64,000 nt of DNA from Streptomyces sp. CC208A (GTDB taxonomy: Bacteria > Actinomycetota > Actinomycetes > Streptomycetales > Streptomycetaceae), in the NCBI RefSeq assembly GCF_030010625.1, contig NZ_JASCXN010000013.1, forward strand, positions 62,001 through 126,000. Reading direction: 5' to 3'. The translations under genes were made by a program, and so were the position numbers. The notes beneath the pieces were generated by a model. That model saw only the letters and a program-made list of their open reading frames with translations, had not been told where the DNA came from and did not search any database. Positions 19,015-27,513 of this stretch are shown one piece after another (the stretch's first letter is position 1; each line of letters starts with the position of its first letter).

Positions 19015-19125
19015 GTTCACCGGTTGCGGTTTTGGCTGCAGCCCCCGTCTACCGACCGTCGCCGACGAACCAGCCTTCCTCTCCGGATCGGCAGGTGCGG
19101 TCGACCTCCTGCGCAGCGAAGGCGA

Positions 19126-19560
19126 TCACGTCGTCCTCGCCTTCGGTTCGGCCGCGGCCGTCGGGAGAGGCGTCTTCCCGCTGATGAGCCACCGCCGCAG
19201 CGCGCGGTCGTCGGCCGAGACCCGCAGGTGCCGGCCCGCGCGGCCGTTCCCCTGGTGAGGCACGTAGACCGGGACACTCTCGCCCGTAGCACTCCGCAGG
19301 GCGAGGTCCTCGTTCCCGAGGTGCCGGTACCCGCCGCAGAGCACCATCTCCTCGCCGTCGTCGACGTCCTTCCACGGCATGCCGTCCACACGCGCCCACG
19401 GCGTCCGGACCGGTGACGACGGCATCCGGGACGGTCCGCAGGCCGGCCACGGGAACCTCGGCTTCGGCGGCCAGGCCACACCCCTCCCGGACGGCCCGCA
19501 GGGCGGCCGCACCCGCGTCCAGCCTGCGGCCGTCCCAGCGGTAGGAGTGTCAAGAGGACT
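19126..19560 (-). pseudogene. 5'-truncated, frameshifted gene of unknown function
   Basis: Two overlapping minus-strand frames are both protein-like. One reads YRWDGRRLDAGAAALRAVRE and continues to about 19400 (VVTGPDAVG). From about 19395 a second frame reads VDGMPWKDVDDGEEMVLCGG, then HLRVSADDRALRRWL, and stops at 19126. Joined by a single frameshift they give one protein of about 140 residues, without a start codon and with a stop just upstream. It looks like the remnant of a deleted gene next to the integration hotspot. The family was not recognised. Confidence 0.5.
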
Positions 19561-19936
19561 GGGTGCGCTCCCGGTCGAGGGCCTGAGGGCGCAAGCGTGG
19601 TCGAGGATGCGCCTGGGGTGGAGGGGGTGGAGGGGACAGGCCGAGGCACAGCCCGAGGCCGGTGTGGGGCGCTGCGGGCGGGCGCGAAGTTGATCACTTC
19701 TGTGGGCTCACCCGATCGCCCCCGTCCCCAGCGGACGCCTCCGACCTGCTGTTTCGTGGCGAGTGGGCGAGGGCGGCCTGACGGTCGGGCGCCAGTGAAG
19801 AGATTCTTTTTCGACGTTCCGTTCACCGGATCGGGGGTGATCAGCACAGAGGGACGTTCCTGCGTCATGCACCCCGTAGCGAAGTCGATACGTTCCGTGA
19901 CGACCAGTCGGCTCTTCAAGCGAACAGGGGCGTTTC
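19561..19936. other. Intergenic stretch upstream of the secreted-protein gene
   Basis: No gene is supported in these 376 bases. The last ~130 bases are less GC-rich (for example AGAGATTCTTTTTCGACG near 19800) and probably contain the promoter for the secreted protein and the ABC genes. Confidence 0.4.
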
Positions 19937-20350
19937 ATGGGGAAGTTCAGGAAGTCGGTGACGGCAGTGGTCGTCTCGGGGCTGTTCTTCGGCGGGGCGG
20001 GGGTGGCGGTGGCGGACTCGTGGCGCGAGCTGAAGATGCGCTCGCCGGGGGTCGCCTTCACCGGGTCCTACAAGTGGGAGCCAAAGTTCGTCCACCGTGG
20101 TGGATTCCACGTCAAGGGAAAACTGAGCGACACCGACAGCCGCGACGGGCACAACGTCTACATCCGGGCGCGGGTCGAAGCGTACGACTGGACCCGGGTC
20201 AAGGGTGTCCAGAAGGAGTCGGTCCCCGTCGATCACGTCTTCTTCGACGGCGCGATGCTCGAGACCACCGAGGCGCAGATCCAGGCCTGCCGGGATCGCG
20301 GCGCGCTACGGCCGGACAACTGCTCGGAGCTTCGGAAGTTCGCACGCTGA
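19937..20350 (+). CDS. Small secreted protein of unknown function
   Basis: The 137-residue protein has a signal peptide (KFRKSVTAVVVSGLFFGGAG, cleavage likely after AVADS near residue 28). The mature part is charged, with FHVKGKLSDTDSRDGHNVY and two cysteines near the C-terminus (IQACRDRG, PDNCSEL) that could form a disulphide. No family was recognised. It precedes an ABC ATPase and FtsX-type permease by 60 bases and may belong to that unit, either as a substrate or an accessory protein. Confidence 0.75.
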   Translation: MGKFRKSVTAVVVSGLFFGGAGVAVADSWRELKMRSPGVAFTGSYKWEPKFVHRGGFHVKGKLSDTDSRDGHNVYIRARVEAYDWTRVKGVQKESVPVDHVFFDGAMLETTEAQIQACRDRGALRPDNCSELRKFAR

Positions 20351-20410
20351 CCATCGGCCGTCCAGGGGAGCCGCGCCCAGCGGCTCCCCTTTTCCGAGGA
20401 GCCCAGGACT

Positions 20411-21085
20411 GTGGACGTCATCCTCCGCGCCGAGGGCGTGGACTTCTTCTACGGGGAACAACAGGCGGTCAGCGGGGTCGACTTCACCCTCGCGCGCGGG
20501 GAGGTGGCCGCCATCATGGGGAGCAGCGGCTCCGGGAAGTCCTCCCTGCTGTACTGCCTCGCCGGTGTGCTTCCGCCGGCGAAGGGGACGGTGACCTTCG
20601 ACGGTGTGGTGCTGTCGTCCCTGCCGGACGCCGAGCTGAGTGCCTTGCGCCGGGAGCGGATCGGGTTCGTCTTCCAGTACGGGGAGCTGCTCGACGAACT
20701 GACCGTCGAGGAGAACGCCGCCCTTCCCCTGCGGCTGGCGGGTGTCGCCAAGGACCGGGCCCACGCGGCGGCCGGCCGCGTCCTGGGACGGCTGGGCATG
20801 GGCGGGCTTCTCCGCCGCCGGGCGTCGAAGCTGTCCGGCGGGCAGCGGCAGCGGATCGCCGTCGCGCGTGCCCTCGTCCACCAGCCGGACGTGGTGTTCG
20901 CGGACGAGCCGACCGGTGCGCTCGACAGTGCCAACGCCTCGGCGGTCCTGGAGGAGTTCCTGCGGCTGGCGAGGGACCAGGACACCGCCGTGGTCGTCGT
21001 CACGCACGATCCGGACGTCGCCGCCGAGGCCGATACCCGGTACGCGATGGTGGATGGTGTGCTCAGCCGTCGGGTGGCTGCGTGA
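20411..21085 (+). CDS. ABC transporter ATP-binding protein (MacB/LolD type)
   Basis: The 224-residue ATPase has Walker A GSSGSGKSS (36-44 region), signature LSGGQRQRIAVARAL, Walker B VVFADEPTGALDS and the H-loop VVTHDPDV. This class works with FtsX-like permeases, often in antimicrobial-peptide resistance or envelope processes. GTG start with GAGGAG upstream. The stop overlaps the permease start as GTGA. Confidence 0.94.
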   Translation: MDVILRAEGVDFFYGEQQAVSGVDFTLARGEVAAIMGSSGSGKSSLLYCLAGVLPPAKGTVTFDGVVLSSLPDAELSALRRERIGFVFQYGELLDELTVEENAALPLRLAGVAKDRAHAAAGRVLGRLGMGGLLRRRASKLSGGQRQRIAVARALVHQPDVVFADEPTGALDSANASAVLEEFLRLARDQDTAVVVVTHDPDVAAEADTRYAMVDGVLSRRVAA

Positions 21086-23337
21086 ATCCCTTTCTCCTCG
21101 GGCTGCGTCTGCTGTGGGGCAGCGGGCGCCGGGGGCGTACGCGCTTCCTGCTGATGGCCTTCGGCTCCGGCCTGGGAGTGGCCCGCCTCGCGGCGGTGCT
21201 GACCATCCCCACGATCCTCGCGGCCCACGACGCGCGCACCGCCGCACGCTCGCCGCAGGCCGCCGGACAGGGGAGCGTCGCCTACCAGGAGTTCGTCGAT
21301 CCGTACGGATCGAGGCCCCTGCGGCGGGTCTTCCTGGCCCGTACCGGACCGGGAGAGGCGGTGAGGCCCCCCGGGCTCACCTCGCTCCCCGGCCCTGGCG
21401 AGACCATCGTCTCGCCGGAGCTGCGGGACGTCCTCGCCGCACACCCCGGTGTCTCGGGGCTGGTGCCCGGCCGGGTGACGGGGGTCATCGGGCCTGAAGG
21501 GCTCGGTGGGCCGGACGAGCTCTACGCCTATGTGGGCACCGCTCCGGACAAGCTGACCGAGCCGCGTCCGCTCGCCGGCTTCGGGGGCGGCCGCCTCCGG
21601 GACGAGGTCATCGACCGGGAGACCCTGGGCATCCTCCGGTTCACCCTCGGGTGCATCGTGCTCCTCCCCCTCGCCGTCTTCCTCTCCGTCTGCGCGCGCC
21701 TTTCCGGGGAGTCCCGCGCACGGCGGCTGGCCGCGCTGCGGCTGGTGGGGCTCAGCATCAAGGACACCGTGCGGGTCAGCGCGGGGGAGAGTGTCGCGGC
21801 GGCGTCCGCCGGGGCGGTGCTCGGGCTCATCGGGTACCTCGGGGCCAACGAGGTCATGGCGCGGATCGGGCTGCCGGGGTTCCGGTGGTACCCGGCGGAC
21901 GGGCGGCCCGCGTGGTCGACCGTGGCGGTGTGTCTGGTCGGGTGCCCCGCGCTCGCGTGGGTCATCGGCCTGTTCAGCGCCCGGCGGGCCGCGCTCTCGC
22001 CGATCGCGGTGCGCCGGACCGCGGAGCGCCGGCCGCCGCGGCGGCTCGGGGCGCTGCTGCTGGTGCCGGGGACGGGGGTGATCGGCGGTTACTGCGTGAT
22101 GAGCGTGATGGGACGGGACCCGTCCGGTGGGTCCGCCGGTTCCACGCTCGTTCCCTGCGCCGTGCTGCTGACCGGCGCGGGGCTCGTGTTCGGGCTGCCG
22201 CCCCTCACCGCCTGGCTCGCCCGGCGGCTCGCCGACGTCTCCCGGTCGCTGCCGTTGACGCTGGCGATGCGGCGTACGGAGGTGGATCCGGGATCCTCGC
22301 TCCGGGTGGTCACCGGGCTCGTGCTACTGGCGTTCGGGGCATCGCTCACACAGGGCGTGCTCATCGAGTTGGACCAGGTGAGCCGGCGTACGGCCCCGTT
22401 GCAGGAGTACGTGCTCGCGTTGAAGGACCTCAGCCCTGCGCAGCAGCGGGAAGTGGAGCGGCTGCCCGCGGTGCGGACGCACTTCGTCTCGTACAGCTCG
22501 TGGCATCCCCCTGGGGAGTTCTCCGACAGTCCCCTCGGGCTGGTGGTCGGTACCTGCGAGCAGGTCACCGCGACCGCGACCTCGGTGCGCGGGTGCGTGG
22601 ACGGGAGGGTCATGCGACTGCGCGACAGGAACACCTCGTACGAGGACGACCCGAAGCCGGGTGAACGCTTTCCCTTCGCGCTCCGGGACGGCCGGAAGGC
22701 CGTCGTCACCGTCCCCGACGCCCGTGTCGACGTGCGCGCCCACCAGCCCTCCGTGCTCCAGTCCGGCGCGCTGCTCGTCCCGCCCTCCCTCCTGCCCGCC
22801 GGGCTCGCCGCCGAGGGCGGGAGTCTGACGCTGGTGTCCGCCGCCGACGCCGGAACCGTACGCGAGGTGCTCGACGGCATCGGGGCGGTGGTGCCCACCG
22901 CGGAGGTGGAGGCCGTGGGGATCGCGGTCGAGGCGCTGGCGCAGTTGGGCGTCATCCGGAGTCTGCTCGGCGTGGGGATGGTGCTCGGGCTGGTGGTGGG
23001 GATGGCCGCGTTCGTCGTCTCCGTGGCCGACCGGGCGTTGGAGCGGCGGGGGCAGGTGGTGGCGTTGGGGCTGCTGGGGGCTCGGTCGGGGACGTTGCGA
23101 GTGGTGCAGGTGGTGCAGGTGCTGGTGCCGTTGGGGGTGGGACTCGGCGGGGCCGTGGTGGCGGGGTGGCTGGCCGAGTCGAGTTATCTGATCACCGGGG
23201 GCGGGGCCGTGCACTGGGACTGGGAGGGGTTGCCGGTGCTCGTGGGGAGTGCGGTGGGGGTGCTGGTGGTGGCCGGGGTCGCCTCCGTGCCTGTCGTGCG
23301 GAGGCATGCCGATCCCGAGCACATTCGGAGGGATTGA
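21082..23337 (+). CDS. FtsX-like ABC permease
   Basis: This 751-residue membrane protein has the FtsX/MacB double layout: one N-terminal membrane segment, an extracellular region of ~130 residues, three membrane segments (from LGILRFTLGCIVLLPLAVFL), a central pair, a second extracellular domain (about 440-610) and three final segments. It is translationally coupled to the ATPase. Typical roles are mechanotransmission or peptide sensing and resistance rather than bulk transport. The substrate is unknown. Confidence 0.9.
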   Translation: MNPFLLGLRLLWGSGRRGRTRFLLMAFGSGLGVARLAAVLTIPTILAAHDARTAARSPQAAGQGSVAYQEFVDPYGSRPLRRVFLARTGPGEAVRPPGLTSLPGPGETIVSPELRDVLAAHPGVSGLVPGRVTGVIGPEGLGGPDELYAYVGTAPDKLTEPRPLAGFGGGRLRDEVIDRETLGILRFTLGCIVLLPLAVFLSVCARLSGESRARRLAALRLVGLSIKDTVRVSAGESVAAASAGAVLGLIGYLGANEVMARIGLPGFRWYPADGRPAWSTVAVCLVGCPALAWVIGLFSARRAALSPIAVRRTAERRPPRRLGALLLVPGTGVIGGYCVMSVMGRDPSGGSAGSTLVPCAVLLTGAGLVFGLPPLTAWLARRLADVSRSLPLTLAMRRTEVDPGSSLRVVTGLVLLAFGASLTQGVLIELDQVSRRTAPLQEYVLALKDLSPAQQREVERLPAVRTHFVSYSSWHPPGEFSDSPLGLVVGTCEQVTATATSVRGCVDGRVMRLRDRNTSYEDDPKPGERFPFALRDGRKAVVTVPDARVDVRAHQPSVLQSGALLVPPSLLPAGLAAEGGSLTLVSAADAGTVREVLDGIGAVVPTAEVEAVGIAVEALAQLGVIRSLLGVGMVLGLVVGMAAFVVSVADRALERRGQVVALGLLGARSGTLRVVQVVQVLVPLGVGLGGAVVAGWLAESSYLITGGGAVHWDWEGLPVLVGSAVGVLVVAGVASVPVVRRHADPEHIRRD

Positions 23338-23418
23338 GCCGGGGGGCGATGAGTTCTGCGGGGAGCGGGGGTCTCTTGTTGCGAGCCTGTTTGTTCTCGT
23401 CTCGCTTCGGAGGTCGTC

Positions 23419-23637
23419 GTGTCCAGTGCCCCCGCACCCAAGGGTCCCGCCAGTTACTTCCCGTCCATCGAGAAGAAGTACGGGCGGCCCGTGTCCGAGT
23501 GGTTCGCGGTCATCCGGTCCTCGCCGCTCAGCGGGCACATGGAGCTCGTGGCCTGGCTGAAGGGCGAGTACGGGATGGGGCACGGGCACGCCAACGCGCT
23601 CGTCGCCGCCGTCCGGGCCGAGGACGGGAGGCGGTAG
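23419..23637 (+). CDS. DUF4287-type small protein
   Basis: The 72-residue protein reads YFPSIEKKYGRPVSEWF and ends with GMGHGHANALVAAVRAE, the pattern of the DUF4287 domain found in many soil bacteria. The GTG start follows GGAGGTCGTC. Function is unknown. It converges on the AhpD-like gene with only four bases between stops. Confidence 0.85.
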   Translation: MSSAPAPKGPASYFPSIEKKYGRPVSEWFAVIRSSPLSGHMELVAWLKGEYGMGHGHANALVAAVRAEDGRR

Positions 23638-23641
23638 CCGG

Positions 23642-24115
23642 TCAGGCGAACTGACCCGGGACGTAGTCGCCGGCCGGCTGCCGGGTCATGACGTTGAGGC
23701 GGTTGAAGGCGTTGATGACGGCGATCAGGGAGGCCAGGGCGGCGAGCTGCTCCTCGTCGTAGTGCTTGGCGGCGTTCTCCCACGCCTCGTCGGTGACGCC
23801 GGGGTGGTGGTCGGCGAGGCGGGTGCCCTGCTCGGTCAGTTCCAGGGCCGCGCGCTCGGCGTCCGTGTAGACCTTGGCCTCGCGCCAGGCGGCCACCATG
23901 TTGAGGCGGAGGGCGGTCTCGCCGGCCGCCGCGGCGTCCTTGGTGTGCATGTCCAGGCAGAAGCCGCAGCCGTTGATCTGGCTCGCGCGGATCTTCACCA
24001 GCTCCTGGGTGCTGTGCGGGAGCACCGCGTCCGGGATCGCGAAGCCGGCCGAGGCGAGGTGCTTGACGACCTTGGCGGCGATCGGGCTGGCGAAGAGGTT
24101 GAGGCGGGCGTCCAT
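23642..24115 (-). CDS. Carboxymuconolactone decarboxylase / AhpD-like peroxidase
   Basis: The 157-residue protein is of the AhpD-like fold. The redox motif is CGFC within NGCGFCLDMHTKDA (about 60-73), which has the Cys pair and nearby His used in peroxide reduction. Start at 24115 follows GGAGG nine bases upstream; the frame is open further but lacks support. Likely role: alkylhydroperoxidase-type antioxidant enzyme. Confidence 0.9.
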   Translation of the reverse strand: MDARLNLFASPIAAKVVKHLASAGFAIPDAVLPHSTQELVKIRASQINGCGFCLDMHTKDAAAAGETALRLNMVAAWREAKVYTDAERAALELTEQGTRLADHHPGVTDEAWENAAKHYDEEQLAALASLIAVINAFNRLNVMTRQPAGDYVPGQFA

Positions 24116-24207
24116 GGGGTCCTCCGTAGTGTTCGTTGTTCGTTGTTCGTGGGCTTTCATCGGACTGACGGAGGCCGGACCGTGGGTGTGACAGGGGTGG
24201 GGCGGAG

Positions 24208-25026
24208 ATGGACGTGAGCTACGTCACTCGGGAGTTCGTGCGCGGGGGTGTGTCCCTGTCGGTGCGCGACTGGGGCGGGGACGGGGCCGGCGTACTGCTG
24301 CTGCACGGGCTCGCCGGGCACTGCGGGGAGTGGGACGGGATCGCACGGCGGCTGCGCGGGGACGGGTACCGGGTCCTCGCCCTCGACCAACGGGGGCACG
24401 GGGAGAGCGAGCGGCGGCCGGAGGACGTGTCACGGGCCGCCTGCGTCGACGATGTGCTGGGGCTCGTCGAGGAGTTCGGCGGCGGTCGGTCCTTCGTGCT
24501 CGTCGGGCAGTCGTACGGCGGGCTCGCCGCGCTGCTCGCCGCCGCCCGGCGGCATCCTCGGATCGCCGGGGCCGTCCTGGTCGAGGCCGGGCCCGAGAAG
24601 TCCTCGCCCGAGGAGGCGGCGCAGGTCGTCGGGTGGCTGATGGGGTGGCCGGTGCCGTTCGGGAGCCGGGAGGAGGCCGTCGCGTACTTCGGGGGCGGGG
24701 CCGTCGGCGAGGGGTGGGCCTCCGGCCTGGAGGAGCGGGACGGGGGGTGGCGGCCGCGGTTCGACGCCTTCGTCCTGGGCCACTCGCTCGGCGAGAACGC
24801 CTTCCGTTCCTGGTGGGAGGAGTGGGACGCCATCGACGTGCCCCTCCTCTCCGTCCTCGGGCAGCACGGGATCATCGGCGCGGAGCAGTGGGACGGGATG
24901 GCCCGGCGGCAGCCGGGGCTGCGCGGGCTCTGCCTGCCGGGCGCCGGGCACGATCTGCACCTGGAGCGGCCGGAGGAGCTGTACGGGGCCGTGGCGGCGT
25001 TCCTCCGGGAGGTCACCGGGCCGTAG
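24208..25026 (+). CDS. Alpha/beta hydrolase
   Basis: The 272-residue single-domain hydrolase has oxyanion-side HGLAGHCG, nucleophile elbow GQSYGG and C-terminal His in GAGHDLHLERP, completing the triad. Substrate unknown. It diverges from the AhpD-like gene across 92 bases. Confidence 0.9.
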   Translation: MDVSYVTREFVRGGVSLSVRDWGGDGAGVLLLHGLAGHCGEWDGIARRLRGDGYRVLALDQRGHGESERRPEDVSRAACVDDVLGLVEEFGGGRSFVLVGQSYGGLAALLAAARRHPRIAGAVLVEAGPEKSSPEEAAQVVGWLMGWPVPFGSREEAVAYFGGGAVGEGWASGLEERDGGWRPRFDAFVLGHSLGENAFRSWWEEWDAIDVPLLSVLGQHGIIGAEQWDGMARRQPGLRGLCLPGAGHDLHLERPEELYGAVAAFLREVTGP

Positions 25027-25065
25027 CTCGCCTTCGAGTGCGCTCCAGCTCCCAGGGCGCGGCGC

Positions 25066-25764
25066 ATGCGCTATCGGGTACTCGGCGGGACCGGGATCGA
25101 AGCCAGCGCCTACTGCCTCGGCACCATGATGTTCGGGTCGGTCGGCAACCCCGACCACCAGGACGCCGTAAGGATCGTCCACTCCGCCCTCGACCGGGGA
25201 TCAACTTCGTCGACACCGCCGACACGTACTCGGCAGGCGAGTCCGAGGAGATCGTCGGCAAGGCGCTGCGCGACCCGCGCCGCCGCGACGGGACCGTGCT
25301 CGCCACCAGGGTGTACTTCCCCGTCGGCGGGGAGGGGCCCGGCCGGGGCGGGCTGTCCCGGCGGTGGATCGTGCGGGCCGTGGAGGCCGGCCTCACGCGG
25401 CTCGGGACGAACCGGATCGACCTCTACCAGGTGCACCGGCCCGACCACCGCACCGACGTCGAGGAGACCCTGGACGTCCTCGGCGACCTCGTCTCCCAGG
25501 ACGAGATCCGGGCCTTCGGCCGCTCGGCCTTCCCCGCCGAGCGGATCGCCGAGGCGCACGCCGTCGCCGAGGTCGCCGAGGTCGCCGATGATCCGCGCCG
25601 GGGTCGTCGGCAGCCGGGACGCGACCGTGCCGGTGGAGAACGGCCGGGAGCCGGCGGCGGTGACCGGCGGCGGCGCGTACACCGAGACCGGCGCCGGGCA
25701 CGTGGTCCTCTTCGAGAAGGAGAACGAGTGCGTGGCGACGGTGACCGGCTTCCTCGATGCCTGA
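25066..25764 (+). pseudogene. Aldo/keto reductase, frameshifted and chimeric
   Basis: The N-terminus MRYRVLGGTGIEASAYCLGT is that of an aldo/keto reductase. Near 25197 one G is missing (CGGGG instead of CGGGGG), and the protein continues one frame over as INFVDTADTYSAGESEEIVG through YQVHRPDHRTD to about 25590. The frame then shifts back and ends with an unrelated tail (AGVVGSRDATVPVENGREP). The catalytic Lys expected in VLATKVYFP is Arg. The C-terminal half of the barrel is gone. This is very unlikely to be functional. Confidence 0.8.
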
Positions 25765-25792
25765 CGGGACACGGTGTCCGAGGGGAACGGGG

Positions 25793-26431
25793 CTAGTACC
25801 GGTCCAGGACGGGGACCCCGAGGTCCGAGAGGCCGTCGAGGATCAGGTCCACGCCGACCGCCGCCAGCAGCAGGCCGAGGAGCCGGCCGAGGAGTTCGAT
25901 GGTCGAGTGGTGGGTGCGGCGCAGGATCGGGGCGAGCAGCAGGACGCAGATCAGGTCGAACGCGATGACCGTCGCGTACGCCCCGACCACCGTCGAGCGC
26001 CAGCTGAACGAGGAGCGGTCGGCGGCCTCGACCAGCAGGGCGGTCATCGCGAGCGGGCTGACGACGTACGGCATGAGGAGTTCGCGGACGCCGCTGCGGA
26101 CGTCGGGGGCGTCGTCGTGCGGGCCGTCGGAGCCGAGGTGCATGCCGAGGACGAGCCCGACGGCGTAGAGGAAGAAGATGACGCCGCCCGCGAGCTGGAG
26201 GGCGGGGGTGCTGATGTGGAAGAGGTCGAGCAGCCAGGGTGCCGTGCCGCCGGTGACCAGGCCGACGAGGACCGCCGCGCCGGAGGAGACCAGGGCGATC
26301 ATGCGGAGCTGCCGGGCGGGGTGGACCTGGGCGAGGCCGGCGAAGGAGAGCAGCACCTTCGGCGGGCCGACGACGGAGAAGAAGGTGATGAAGGCCGCGG
26401 AGAAAGTGAAGGGGGTCACAGCGGACATCAT
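25793..26431 (-). CDS. MarC-family integral membrane protein
   Basis: The 212-residue protein has six hydrophobic segments and the MarC-type opening TFSAAFITFFSVVGPPKVLL, then YVVSPLAMTALLVEA. The family is widespread but its transport role is unresolved. An ATG pair at 26431/26428 gives two possible starts, neither with a strong ribosome-binding site. Confidence 0.85.
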   Translation of the reverse strand: MMSAVTPFTFSAAFITFFSVVGPPKVLLSFAGLAQVHPARQLRMIALVSSGAAVLVGLVTGGTAPWLLDLFHISTPALQLAGGVIFFLYAVGLVLGMHLGSDGPHDDAPDVRSGVRELLMPYVVSPLAMTALLVEAADRSSFSWRSTVVGAYATVIAFDLICVLLLAPILRRTHHSTIELLGRLLGLLLAAVGVDLILDGLSDLGVPVLDRY

Positions 26432-26621
26432 GGGGCGGTCGGGTGATTCCGGGCGTATTTCTGGATTCCGTCCGCGCGGTGTCGAGATCCCCGGGGCGGC
26501 TCCGACTCACCTTCGAGAGACACCGAAGAGAGGCGCCGAGAGGCACCGGGAAAGGCACCGGAAGGTGCCGGGAGAGGCACCCGCCCCCCTACCCGCCTCC
26601 CCACACGGCACGGAGGACGTC

Positions 26622-27038
26622 ATGAAGTACATGGTGATGGTTCAGGGCTCGCACGCCGACTACGAGGCGATGTCCGGGCGCGGCTCGGCGCAGAGCCCGG
26701 CCTGGGACAAGGAGTCGCTCACGGCGATGTTCGACTTCATGAACACGCTCAACGAGGAGCTGCGCGCGAGCGGCGAGATGCTCGACGGGCAGGGCCTGGC
26801 CGACCCGGGCGAGACCCGCCTCGTCTCGCTGGACGCGGAGGGCCGCCCGGTGGTGACGGACGGCCCGTACGCGGAGACCAAGGAGGTCCTGGCCGGCTAC
26901 TGGATCCTCGACTGCGCGAGCCTGGACCGCGTGACGGAGATCGCCGCCCGCGTGGCCCGCTGCCCGCAGCCGCCCGGCGCCCCGGAGTACCCGGTGGTGA
27001 TCCGCCGGATCGACGAGACGGGGCCGACGCTGGACTGA
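26622..27038 (+). CDS. YCII-related domain protein
   Basis: The 138-residue protein begins MKYMVMVQGSHADYEAM and contains VTDGPYAETKEVLAGYWILD, the YCII/DGPF signature of small dimeric alpha-beta proteins often linked to ECF sigma factors. No sigma factor is adjacent here. Start at 26622 follows GGAGG by a good spacing. Confidence 0.9.
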   Translation: MKYMVMVQGSHADYEAMSGRGSAQSPAWDKESLTAMFDFMNTLNEELRASGEMLDGQGLADPGETRLVSLDAEGRPVVTDGPYAETKEVLAGYWILDCASLDRVTEIAARVARCPQPPGAPEYPVVIRRIDETGPTLD

Positions 27039-27108
27039 GCTGGACTGGGCGGGCCGCAGGGAATCATCGCGGCAGGTGTCATCCTTGAATGACGAAGGCC
27101 CCTGTCCG

Positions 27109-27135
27109 GGGGGGTGAATCACCCCCCTGGGGTAT
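27109..27135. promoter_or_regulatory. CsoR/CstR-type operator
   Basis: Two nested inverted repeats occur just upstream of the repressor gene: GGGGGGTGA-A-TCACCCCCC (27109-27127) and ACCCCCCTGGGGTAT (27121-27135). The second matches the GC-tract operator style of CsoR-family proteins, indicating autoregulation. Confidence 0.65.
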
Positions 27136-27151
27136 CTGCTGAGGAGCGGTT

Positions 27152-27439
27152 GTGGAACTCGATCTCGCGGGCGCGGAGCTCAAGGCCGTGTTGAACCGGC
27201 TGCGCCGGGCGCAGGGGCAGATCTCCGGCGTGATCCGGATGATCGAGGAGGGGCGTGACTGCGAGGAGGTCGTGACCCAGCTGGCCGCCGCCTCGCGGGC
27301 GCTGGACCGGGCCGGGTTCGCGATCATCGCGACGGGGCTCCAGCAGTGCCTGACGGACATGGAGAACGGGAAGCGGGACGGCGAGGACCCGGACAAGATG
27401 CGGGCCCGGCTGGAGAAGCTGTTCCTGTCCCTGGCCTGA
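27152..27439 (+). CDS. CsoR/CstR-family transcriptional repressor
   Basis: The 95-residue all-helical DUF156 protein shows RLRRAQGQISGVIRMIEEGR, then CEEVVTQLAAASRALDRAGF. Copper-sensing CsoR uses Cys-His-Cys. Here the cysteines are Cys37 and Cys66, but the position four before Cys66, where the His should be, is Gly62. That fits the persulphide sensor CstR better than a copper sensor. GTG start after GAGGAG. No sulphur or copper genes are adjacent, so targets other than itself must lie elsewhere. Confidence 0.88.
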   Translation: MELDLAGAELKAVLNRLRRAQGQISGVIRMIEEGRDCEEVVTQLAAASRALDRAGFAIIATGLQQCLTDMENGKRDGEDPDKMRARLEKLFLSLA

Positions 27440-27460
27440 GCCCCCGTACGTACGCAGAAG

Positions 27461-27494
27461 CACCCCCGGCGGAGATTTTTCGCCGGGGGTGCTT
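27461..27494. terminator. Bidirectional terminator between repressor and wrbA
   Basis: The stem GCACCCCCGGCG / CGCCGGGGGTGC encloses a loop that includes TTTTT. It lies between two convergent genes and can serve both. Confidence 0.85.
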
Positions 27495-27513
27495 CCGTGT
27501 GCGTACGGGGTCG

